Origin: Caecitellus pseudoparvulus
Taxonomy: Eukaryota; Bigyra: Bicosoecida
Reading direction: 5' to 3'
DNA: 64,000 nucleotides
Assembly (NCBI GenBank): GCA_965644315.1
Contig: CBFFRQ010000092.1
Location: 62,001-126,000, forward strand
The position numbers and the translations under genes were made by a program. Position 1 is the stretch's first letter, and each line of letters opens with the position of its first letter. The notes beneath the pieces were generated by a model. That model was not told the origin of the DNA. It made no database searches and worked only from the letters and a program-made list of their open reading frames with translations. This document shows, in pieces, positions 1 to 8,732 of the stretch.

Positions 1-1221
1 GTTGAGGCAGAGGAGGAGGAGGATGTGCAGCTGGAGGATGCCTGCGGCGGCAGTCAGCGAGACGGCGATAGCGCGAGTGAGGGCGGCGCCAGCGAGGCAG
101 GCTCGGAGACGGGGGACTCCTCAGACGGCGAGGACGTAGACCCTGCTGCAGTGCAGGCCCTGGAGGCAGACATGGCGGCCCTGGCGGCCTTGGCAGACAC
201 AGTCGCTACCCGCCTGGACACCTACCGTACCGGCAAGCGCGACCTGCTGCAGCTACTGACGAACTTGTCTAAAGACGGCTCGGCCCGGGCAGAGCAAGAG
301 GCTGCAGCTGCCCTGGCCACCCCCACGCGCGCGACTCGTGAGAGCTCGGGCACCTCCTCTGGTCCCGCCGTCTCTGCAGCCCTGCCCACCAGCACACCGG
401 CGCCGGCGCCAGCCGCACCTTCCGCCACCACTCCCTCCACCACCTCCACCGCCGTGACCGAAGGCCGGAAATCCGCTGCCGCAGCTGCAGCTGCCGTGGC
501 GGCTCGCCTGGGTGCCAAGCTGCCGCCTCCCTCGGCACTTGGCTCGGGCAATGCGGCCCAGGACCAAGAGCTACCTGCCTCGCTGCCTGGAGACCTCCCT
601 GCCATCCCCATGCGGCGATCTGTGTCAGACCCAGGCGCCAGGCGCCCGTCCCAAAACCGTCCTCTGCACATGGGCCCAGGTCGAGGCCCAGGTCCGCGTA
701 TGGGGCCAGGATCAGGTCCGGGTTTGGGGCCAGGATCAGGTCCGGGTATGGGGCCAGGACCAGGACGAGGCCCGGGTCCGAACATGGGACGAGGCCCGGG
801 TCCAAGTCCGGATCGGGGTCCGGGTTCGGATTGGGGTCCAGATCGGGGTCCGGGTCCAGATCGGGGTCCAGGGCCAGATCAGGGCCCAGGTCGTGGCATG
901 GGCGGCGGACCAGGGTGGATGAGGCAGGATGGCCCTCCGCGGGGAGGGGGGTTCCCACCCCAGCGGTGGGGGGACGAAGGTGGACCGTTCCGGGGAGAGG
1001 GGTGGTCGCACCCGTCCCCTGGGCGGGGTCCGCGGGGGCCGCGAGGTGGGCCCTGGCGTGAGCACCAGGAAGGGGGGCGCTGGGGCGACATGCGGGGGGG
1101 GTGGGGTCCAGGGCCGGACTTCCCACCTCGTGGTGGGGGGTTCCACGGTGGACCCAGGGGGGGGCACGGGCGGCACGGCGGACGTGGTCGTGGACGCGGG
1201 CGGGGTCGAGGGGGGTATTGA
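1..1221 (+). CDS. C-terminal part of a Gly/Pro/Arg-rich low-complexity protein
   Basis: The reading frame is open from the first base of the window to TGA at 1219-1221, so the 5' end is missing; no start codon should be assigned here. In order, the visible protein has an acidic Glu/Asp/Ser stretch, a short helical segment rich in Ala and Leu (about 160-290), an Ala/Pro/Thr/Ser linker, and from about 660 a Gly-Pro-Arg tract of six-residue units such as RGPGPD. It ends in Arg-Gly repeats (RGRGRGRGGY). RGG/RG tails of this kind are known in RNA-binding and phase-separating proteins, but no folded RNA-binding domain is visible, so function is not assigned. It converges on the PRPP synthetase gene with 56 bp between the stop codons. 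The long open frames on the opposite strand are shadows of the biased composition. Confidence 0.7.
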   Translation, partial: VEAEEEEDVQLEDACGGSQRDGDSASEGGASEAGSETGDSSDGEDVDPAAVQALEADMAALAALADTVATRLDTYRTGKRDLLQLLTNLSKDGSARAEQEAAAALATPTRATRESSGTSSGPAVSAALPTSTPAPAPAAPSATTPSTTSTAVTEGRKSAAAAAAAVAARLGAKLPPPSALGSGNAAQDQELPASLPGDLPAIPMRRSVSDPGARRPSQNRPLHMGPGRGPGPRMGPGSGPGLGPGSGPGMGPGPGRGPGPNMGRGPGPSPDRGPGSDWGPDRGPGPDRGPGPDQGPGRGMGGGPGWMRQDGPPRGGGFPPQRWGDEGGPFRGEGWSHPSPGRGPRGPRGGPWREHQEGGRWGDMRGGWGPGPDFPPRGGGFHGGPRGGHGRHGGRGRGRGRGRGGY

Positions 1222-1277
1222 GCAGCCGCTGCAGGGGGGTGTGGGGCTATGGGGCTGTGCATTCGACTGCCGGCGCT

Positions 1278-2807
1278 TCATCGCTCCTCGTCGCGCAGCT
1301 TGAAGAGGGCGGAGATGCTCTTGTTGTCGTGCACGCACTCCATGGCGTCTGCCAGCAGCTGCGCCACTGAGATGTGCACCACCTTGGGGTTGCCGCTGTG
1401 AGGGGGGTGTGGGGGGTGTGGGGGGTGTGGCGTGTGCACAGAGTGGAGCTGGTGGTTCGTGCTGACGTACGCGATCTTGGCGTTGGCAGGCACTGTGTTC
1501 AGCACCACCACCTCCTCCAGGCAGCTCTTCTCGATGTTGGCCGAGGCGTTGCCGGAGAACAGCCCGTGGCTGGCCAGAGCGTACACTCGCCTGTGGGGGG
1601 GGGGTGACAGGCATGTGCCGAGCGGGGGCAGAATGCAAGCACAGGCGGCACCACACGCACTTTGCCCCACGGCGCTTCAGCTCGGCGGCTGCCTTGCACA
1701 GTGTGCCTGCAGTGTCGCTGTGCAGGGGGTGCGGCGGTGGCGGTGTGTCTCGTGCCCTGCACGGCGCAGCGCTGTTGGGCGTCGCGGGCTCACATCATGT
1801 CGTCGACGATGATGACGTCACAGCCGTCGACGGAGCCGACGAGGTCCATGGTGGCGATCTTGTTGGCGCCGGAGCGCTGCTTGATGATCATGGCCAGACC
1901 CGGCTCCTCGTCGGTGGGGGACACCTCCTTGAAGCGCTCACGGAACTGCTTGCAACGGTACACGCCGCCAGCGTCGGGGGACACGACGACGACGTTCTGC
2001 AGGTCCTTCTTGGCGAAGTAGTTCACGCCGACGATGCCGCCGTCCAGGTTGTCCACTGGTGTGCGTGGGGAGAAGAAACCCTGGATCTGGCCGCAGTGCA
2101 GGTCCACTGCCACCACGCGGTCCACGCCCATGCTCTCCAGGAGCACCGCGACGTCGGCGGCAGAAATGGGCACTCGGCTGATGAGCTTGCGGTCTTGACG
2201 GGCGTAGCCGTACTGTGGTGCGGGGCAGGCAGGGCCAGTTACGCGGGGGGGGCGGCGAGGAGCGTGCACACCTGCAGCACGCACGTAAGGAATCACAGCG
2301 GTAATCTTGTCCGCACTGGAGCGACGGGCGGTGCTGATGAGCAGCAGCAGCTCCATGAGATGCTTGTTCACATCGGGGCACGTGGGCTGCACAATGTACA
2401 CCTGGCGCCCGCGGACGTTCTCGCCAAGCTGTGGAGGCGCGGGGGCGTTTCCATGTGAAACGGCAGAAAACCCGCATCTCGCCTCGACGCACCCGAATGG
2501 AGACTTCTCCGTCAGCAAAGCGCTTGACACTAGCCGCGGCAAGGGGCTTGCCAAGCTTCTCAGCCACCTCCTGTGCCAGAGGCAGGTTGGCAGTGCCGGA
2601 AAAGATGACCATGTCCGAGTGGTCCTCCAGGCACCACGCCAAACTCCCGCCCGCCATCATGGCGGCAGCAGCTGCAGCAGCAGCAGCACCAAAGGCATAC
2701 CCCTGGGACCCAGCGCCAGCAGCAGCGGCCGCTGGCATGTGGCTTGCCGTCATTGCGACGGCAGAGGGTGCCAGGCGCCTCAGAGGCTTGACTGCAGCAG
2801 ACAGCAT
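1278..2807 (-). CDS. PRPS: Ribose-phosphate pyrophosphokinase (PRPP synthetase), class I
   Basis: Makes phosphoribosyl pyrophosphate from ribose 5-phosphate and ATP for nucleotide, His and Trp synthesis. Six exons, complement(1278-1395, 1471-1590, 1661-1717, 1794-2212, 2285-2428, 2493-2807), give 390 residues. Family landmarks in order: MVIFSGTANLPLA, VKRFADGEVSIR, VYIVQPTCPDVNKHLME, YYGYARQDRK, VVAVDLHCGQIQGFF, VVVVSPDAGGVYRCKQ, and the PRPP-binding loop VDDMIDTAGTLCKAA, which is split by an intron. The ATG at 2807 adds about 66 Ala/Met-rich residues with early basic residues before the catalytic domain, possibly an organelle-targeting peptide; MVIFSG would be the cytosolic-type start. Introns are 66-76 nt. 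The last one has a C-rich decamer repeat as its polypyrimidine tract. The family assignment is secure. Confidence 0.93.
1402..1430. repeat. Three G6-TGTG decamers inside a PRPS intron
   Basis: Three near-perfect 10-nt units of six Gs then TGTG lie on the plus strand inside the last intron of the PRPP synthetase gene. On the coding (minus) strand the units are C-rich and sit directly before the acceptor, so they act as its polypyrimidine tract. Three G-runs plus nearby shorter runs could also form a G-quadruplex on the template strand. Confidence 0.6.
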
Positions 2808-2920
2808 GTTGATGCAGGGGGGGGTCAAACTCAATCACGCAACACGCGCCGTGTGGGCGGGCAAAGCACAGAGTGTGCAGGGGTGGGCTGAGTGTAAGCA
2901 GGGTGTCGAAAGTGTCTACA

Positions 2921-4063
2921 TTACTGCATTGGGCGGGGGGCGTGGACGGAAGCGCCACTCCACTGCCACTTCACCTTGGCCCGCTCAGCTGGTTCTGGCA
3001 AAGTTGCCTCCCGCTGCCGCTTGCCCGACCTGTGGGTTGGATTGGCACTTCCCCCAATCACAGGGCCTGCTTCCCCTTGCGCTGGCGTGGGCGCAGTGCG
3101 CGGCGCAGGCGCCGGGTGGGTGAGTGCAGCTGCGTGCTGCACCGGCCATGCTGGGTGAAACTCGACCAGGTGAGGCAGGGTGGACTGGGGCCCTCTGCTG
3201 ATAGTCTGCTCAGGTTTGGAGTGGAGGGTGCAGCCAGTGATGTGGGCGACGCCGGGAACCCCTCGCACTGCCTCTTGAACGCTCTGCAGAACTGCACTTG
3301 CGTTGTGCATATCAGCGAGTACCTGCGGTAGTGGACAGGCGAGGGGAGAGTGTTTGAAGCGCACAGCACCGAACTGATCCCAGTGTTGCACTCACACTCT
3401 CTGCCGCTGCAGGGTTCAGGCCAACCAGGGTTTCAAACGCCGCTTCACTCAGGCTGCAGCGCAGCAACACGCCGTGCGGCTGCACCACCAGCTCCACGCT
3501 GTCAGAAGACTTAGATGCTCCAGAGGAGGCTCGCAAGTCCTTGGATTCCTTTGCCACTTTCACTTGCATGCTCTCCTGCGCACAGCGAGCGGTGAAGCGT
3601 CCGTGCGGCGTTTCATGCGCCGATTGCGCCGCTTCAACGCACTCTGGAGCCGGGCACAGCCACCCTCGACAGAGTGAGCTTGTGTGCAACTGCTCGCAAC
3701 CCGAGGCTGTGTGGGCCTAGGTTGGGCACAAGGAAGGCAAAGCCGAACCCACGGTGAGCCGCTGAGCCAGCTTTGCGCTGCAGGCGCACATGAGTGACGA
3801 CGGCGCGGTCGCCCACCGCAGCTTGTAAGGCTGTCTCCACACCACTTTCTTGCAAGGCTGCGGGGACTCCCCCCACAAACAGCTTCAGGGTGTGCGGGGA
3901 AGGGCTGCAGAGCCGGGCGTGCGGCAAGAGCGTGACGGCACGGCAAGTTCGCAGCAGTGTGGGAAGTCAGGGCAGCTCACTTGGCGTAGTCCAGTGAAGT
4001 CAGGTGTAGATCATGGACGATTACGTGGTATGCCTCCAGCTGTGACTCCTGGGCAGCCGCCAT
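2921..4063 (-). CDS. RRM-domain RNA-binding protein
   Basis: Four exons, complement(2921-3322, 3396-3641, 3730-3904, 3981-4063), keep phase and give 301 residues. Exon 1 starts at the ATG at 4063 (MAAAQESQLEAYHVIVHD). Exons 2 and 3 carry one RNA-recognition motif at about residues 33-110: RNP2-like LKLFVGGV, RNP1 RGFGFAFL, and a closing strand MQVKVAKES. The exon 2/3 joint uses a donor GTGCCC and an acceptor preceded by CTCCAGAG; it is the least certain junction. The rest (about 120-301) has no recognised domain and ends in a basic, Pro-rich tail. Such proteins usually bind single-stranded RNA; the target cannot be told. It is transcribed divergently from MCM2, and its stop lies 113 bp from the PRPS start. 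Confidence 0.7.
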
Positions 4064-4322
4064 TCACTGCCCGGGGTCAGAAGTGGCATGAGCAGCCCGC
4101 GTGCGGGATTTGAACCACACCAGCACGCGGGCGCACAATGCTCAGAGGCGCAACAATGCGCTGTGTGAACTAATTCACCCCGCCACGTTCCATGGTGCCT
4201 ATTCTCTGCACCGATGCAAGTCGTTTTGGGCTGCCTGAACCCTTCAATTGTGGCCGAGGCCGCTTCGTTTGGGCCCTCGGCGTGCGCCGGCGACACACCG
4301 CTGACACCAGCCGCAGCCTGCC
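4064..4322. promoter_or_regulatory. Divergent promoter region, RRM gene / MCM2, with a hairpin
   Basis: This 259-bp gap separates two genes transcribed away from each other and should hold both promoters. It contains a perfect 10-bp inverted repeat, gcccgcgtgc (4095-4104) and gcacgcgggc (4123-4132), with an 18-nt loop and an outer 5-bp pairing of 4090-4094 with 4139-4143. The loop on the minus strand contains GGTTCAAATCC, a match to the tRNA B-box, but no full tRNA fold is present. No TATA box was recognised. Confidence 0.4.
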
Positions 4323-7300
4323 ATGGTGAGTGGACTCTCCGCAGCACGGCGGAGCGAGGCCCTCTCCCCAGTGCCTGCATCCATGCAGCAACACCTCAGC
4401 GCCCCCCATCCGCGTGCGTCACCCCACCTCTCTCCCTGGCGGCCTGCAGGATTCACCTAGCTCCAGCTCCCGCCGAGGGCGGGGGCGTCGGTCAGAGGAA
4501 GACCTTCGCGGCAGCAGCTCGCGGCAGACGGAAAGCGAAGGCGAGGACCTCATCCACGATGACATGATGTGCGTCTGCGGCGCCGGAGCTGCGACGTGCC
4601 TCGCGTCAGGCGCGTCGCAAGGCGCTCGTCGCCGCGTGCGCGGGTGCGGTATTTGAGATGACCGCCGTGACACGCACAAGCGCCCCCCGCTTCCCAGGCG
4701 AGACTACCAGCGACATGACGTGCTGGACCAGTATGATGCAGGCATGCTGGATGATCGGCAGCAGCGTGTGCTGACGGCAGAGCAGCGCCTGCGTGCTGAG
4801 CGCGAGATGGAGGCACGTGACGCTGCTCGGACAGGCAGGGCGCTGCCAGGCATGGAGGATGTCGCAGACGCGGAAGGTGCGTGCAGGGCGCCGCAGTACA
4901 GGGTCGCCTGTCGCGTGGAAGACACTACCCAGCGTGCTACTCCCGCCGCCTCCACCACCTGCACTGTCGCCTCCTCTCCGCTGCCGCAGACGACACGGCG
5001 GACTTGCAGCAGCGCATGGAGCGCGGTGTTCTGGGTGAAGAGGAGCTGTTCCAGGACGTCGTGCACATCGACGACTACTCTGGGCCCCTGCGAGAGTGGT
5101 TGGCCCAGGAGCACGTGCAGCTGGAGGTGAAGCGGCGTTTCCGGCGTTTCCTGGTGTCCTTCCAAGACAGCGCCCAGCACGAAGTGTACCAGGCAGCCAT
5201 CGAGGCGCTGGCAGCCCACAACAGGCAGAGCCTGGAGGTGTCGTACCTGCACCTGTCCACAGACCAGCCCACGCTGGCCATTTGGCTGGCCGACGCGCCC
5301 AAGGAAATGCTCACGCTGATGGACGAAGTGGCGCGCACCATGGTGCTTAGTCTTTTTCCCGACTACTCCCAAGTGCACCAAGACATCCACGTTCGCATCT
5401 GCGACCTGCCCATCAAGGACAGCCTGCGCGAGCTGCGGCACCTGCACTTGAACGCACTCATCAAGGTGTCGGGTGTCGTCACCCGGCGCACGGGCGTGTT
5501 CCCCCAGCTCAAGGTGATGCGTTTCACGTGCATGAAGTGCGGCACAGTGACGGGCCCCATCACCCACTCCCACCAGGGCAAGGTGCAGGTGGGTGCCTGC
5601 GTGGCATGTCAGTCGGCTGGCCCCTTCTCCCTGAACACAGAACAGACAGTGTACCAGAACTACCAGAAGATCACACTGCAGGAGTCCCCTGGGTCGGTGC
5701 CTGCGGGGCGCGTGCCGCGTTACAAAGACGTCATCCTGCTGGCAGACCTCATCGACGCAGCACGGCCTGGGGAGGAAGTGGAGATCACAGGCGTGTACAC
5801 ACACACCTTCGACCCCGGCATGAACACGAAGCAGGGTTTCCCTGTCTTCTCCACGGTGCTGGAGGCGAACTACGTGCAGAAGAAGGCTGACGCGCTGGCC
5901 TCCACGACCCTCACCGAGGAGGAAAAGGCGGAAATTGAAGAGCTGAGCAAGGACCCGCGCATCGGCGAGCGCATCATCCAGAGCATCGCGCCGTCCATCT
6001 ACGGCAACACACACGTGAAGACGGCAGCGGCCCTGGCCATGTTCGGCGGCCGGGAGAAGAACGTTAACAACAAGCACCGCATTCGAGGCGACATCAACGT
6101 GCTGCTGCTGGGTGACCCCGGGACAGCCAAGTCCCAGGTGCTCAAGTACGTCGAAAAGACGGCTTCCCGAGCCGTGTACACGACTGGCAAGGGTGCGTCT
6201 GCCGTCGGTCTCACCGCCTCTGTGCACCGCGACCCCATCACGCGTGAATGGACCTTGGAGGGCGGTGCGCTTGTGCTGGCAGACAGGGGTGTCTGCCTCA
6301 TCGACGAGTTCGACAAGATGAACGACGCAGACCGCACCAGTATCCACGAGGCCATGGAGCAGCAGAGCATCTCCATCTCCAAGGCAGGCATCGTGACGAC
6401 GCTGCAGGCGCGCTGCTCCGTAATCGCCGCAGCCAACCCCATCGGCGGGCGGTACGACCCCTCCAAGACGTTCATTGAGAACGTGACTCTCACCGACCCC
6501 ATCCTGCAGCGTTTCGACATCCTCTGCGTGCTGCAGGACACCGTGGACCCCATTGCAGATGAGCGCCTGGCGTCCTTCGTCGTCAACTCTCACACCAAGG
6601 CCCACCCCGCGTACACGGGGGAGGAGACCACAGCGGACGGACAGGCGGCCGCGACAGGGGCAGGGGCTTCGGAGGATGCCCACGGAGCCTCCACACAGGA
6701 CTCTGGCGCAGTGGGCGGCTCGACACAGGACAGCACTCTGGGGTCACAGGCCTCTGTGGCGAGTGGGGGTGACTCCGGCCTCGCGCCCATCTCACAGGAC
6801 CTCCTGCGCAAGTACATCGTGTACGCCAAGCAGCACTGCAAGCCGGCGCTGACGGAGATCAACCAGGAGAAGATCGCGCAGTTGTACGCGGACCTGCGGC
6901 GAGAGAGCGAGGTGTCTAACGGCATCCCAATGGCTGTGCGGCACATCGAGAGCATGATGCGCATGTCAGAAAGCCACGCACGCATGCACCTGCGCAGCAT
7001 GGTCACGGACGAAGACGTGAACATGGCCATCCGCATGATGCTGGAGAGCTTCATCCAGGCGCAGAAATTCGCAGTCATGCGCACCCTGCGCCGGCAGTTT
7101 GCCAAGTACATGGACCACGGGCGCGACTTCAACCAGCTGCTCATGTTCAAGCTGCAGGAACTCGTGCGCCACGCCCACGCGAAGGACAAGCTGGGCCTGG
7201 CCTCTGGCGTCGGCTCAGGCGGCGCAGAGGTCGTGCACGAGGATGGCGGCAGCCTGGTAGTGGTGCCCATCAAGGACCTGCAGGAGCGCGCCCGGCGCCA

Positions 7301-7412
7301 CGGCATCCAGGACCTGGCCTCTTTCCTGCGAAGCAGGGAGTTCACGTCCTACGGCTTCAAGCACAACCCGACGGCTGAGCGCGTGGAGCTGCGCTTGACC
7401 CAGCGCCTGTGA
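4323..7412 (+). CDS. MCM2: DNA replication licensing factor MCM2
   Basis: Subunit of the MCM2-7 replicative helicase. Exons 4323-4325, 4450-4568, 4698-4876 and 4990-7412 give 907 residues. The N-terminal tail is Ser/Arg and acidic (SEGEDLIHDDM, then LDQYDAGMLDD), as in MCM2 orthologues. The zinc finger is CMKC...CVAC at 5532-5616. The AAA+ core has Walker A GDPGTAKSQ (about 6112), Walker B LIDEFDKM (about 6298) and the arginine finger LQRFDI (about 6508). A Gly/Ser/Thr insert (about 6610-6780) precedes the C-terminal lid. The proposed start is unusual: the ATG is directly followed by GTGAGT, so exon 1 is just the start codon, and the next exon continues as DSPSSSSRRGRG. The family call is certain; the start is likely but not proven. 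Converges on the proteasome gene with a 68-bp gap. Confidence 0.96.
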
Positions 7413-7480
7413 TGCCACCTGCCGGCTGGCGCGTGGAACTGAAGCGAAGCGAAATGCAGAGTGCATTGTCAGCCCTGGCA

Positions 7481-8422
7481 CTAGCCCTGCGCTGCACCTG
7501 AAGCTGCCGCAGCGCTGGCTGCAGCGCTGGCCGCGACGGCCTCCTGGCCACCTTCCGGGATCTTGTCGGTCAGGTCCACTGTTGGCTGGGTGACTTCCTC
7601 GGTGACGCCCTCAGCTGTGACGATGGACACCTTCCACTTGGGCTGGTTGATGAGGAAGCGCGTGGCCACCTCGTTGATGCAGGTCTGGATCAGCTCCTTG
7701 CCCTGCTCCAAGGTCATGTCCTCCTGCACGCAGTGCCCGGCAACGCAGGTGAAACGCTGGCATTGCGCGAGGCTCTGGCCGCCGCCGCCCGGCACTCACC
7801 TTGTAGTACCTGTCCAGAGTGGAGAGGATGAAGTAGCCCGCATAGCCGTGGGCGCTGTACTTCGTCTCTTGCATCGTTGCCAAGTAATCCATCCAGTACA
7901 GGTGCCCACTGCCGTCAGCATCCACACCGCCGAGGAGGCAGTTCACCTGGTATGGCGCCTTGCGCAGGGCGTCCGCGAGCTGCAACACGGGAGGTAGTGC
8001 CAAGTATCGTGCTGCATGTCATGCACCGCGGGCCCGTGCGGGAGGCCAGCGACACTCACCTCACGACGGACGTAGTGAGCTGTGCCGTGGCAAGAAGCGG
8101 TTAGGCCTGTCCTCAGCGCATTCAGCTTCACGTTCTTCTCAATGTACTCCAAGAAGCGCACCCGGTCAGCCTGGGGACCAGCTCCACCCAGCACCTTGCT
8201 GTCATCCAGTTGCAAGATCTGCACCGGCGCGGGGTGGCCCGTGCCGCGCCGCTTGCCGTGCCGTCAGTGCCTGGCGGCGTGAAACGCCACCACGCCGCAG
8301 CGTCCGTCCCCCGCACGTACCTTGTGGTCACTGTACTGGTACGCCATGATGGACCGGGCAGCAGACATGTCTGCCGCCACAATCACAAAACCCTTGCCAG
8401 AGACGCCGATGAGGCTGTCCAT
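7481..8422 (-). CDS. PSMB2: 20S proteasome subunit beta type-2 (beta-4)
   Basis: Non-catalytic beta subunit of the 20S core particle. Four exons, complement(7481-7723, 7800-7979, 8060-8218, 8321-8422), give 227 residues. It starts MDSLIGVSGKGFVIVAAD, matching the PSMB2 N-terminus, which has no catalytic Thr propeptide. Later landmarks are RFLEYIEKNVKLNALRTG, ADALRKAPYQVNCLLGG and the subunit signature YAGYFILSTLDRYYK. All introns are phase 0 with GTGAGT or GTACGT donors. The Ala-rich C-terminal tail is longer than in most orthologues. It ends in TAG, which shows that TAG is a normal stop codon in this genome. Divergent from VPS13. Confidence 0.95.
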
Positions 8423-8732
8423 GACTCTTCCGAAAGCAGCTCAAAGTCTCCACAGCCGGCGCCTGGCGCTGGCAACGTGGTGGGGGGTGCAGCTGGCGAT
8501 TCCTGCGGACCGAACAAAACAAATCGGCCACGAAAAAATTACGCTGCATGCTCCACTAGACAGGCATCTTTGACGTAACTCGCTCATTGCCTCGCCACGC
8601 CAAGCTTGTCTCGCGTTTCATCTGAAACACCGGGAGCTTTCGCCACCTGCAAAGCCTTTCCGGCCGCTTGAAGCACGCCCCGGAGCTGCCGGGGCTGCCC
8701 GAAGTTGCTGCCTCTGCAAAACACCCGCCACC
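8423..8732. promoter_or_regulatory. Divergent promoter region, PSMB2 / VPS13
   Basis: A 310-bp gap between two genes transcribed outward. The middle (about 8510-8580) is clearly A+T richer than its surroundings and contains TGACGTAA at 8571-8578, a core recognised by many bZIP factors. GGTGGCGAA lies on the minus strand near 8639-8647. No TATA box is evident. Regulatory use of either motif is inference. Confidence 0.35.

Noticed and set aside
4090-4190. A tRNA gene on the minus strand, suggested by GGTTCAAATCC
   Set aside because: Only two of five T-stem pairs form, the would-be acceptor partner lies inside the same hairpin, and no proper D-arm or seven-base anticodon loop is present.
4704-6683. 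A 659-codon open frame antisense to MCM2
   Set aside because: It mirrors GC-rich codon bias opposite a certain gene, with no recognisable protein; similar shadows lie opposite VPS13 and the giant E3.
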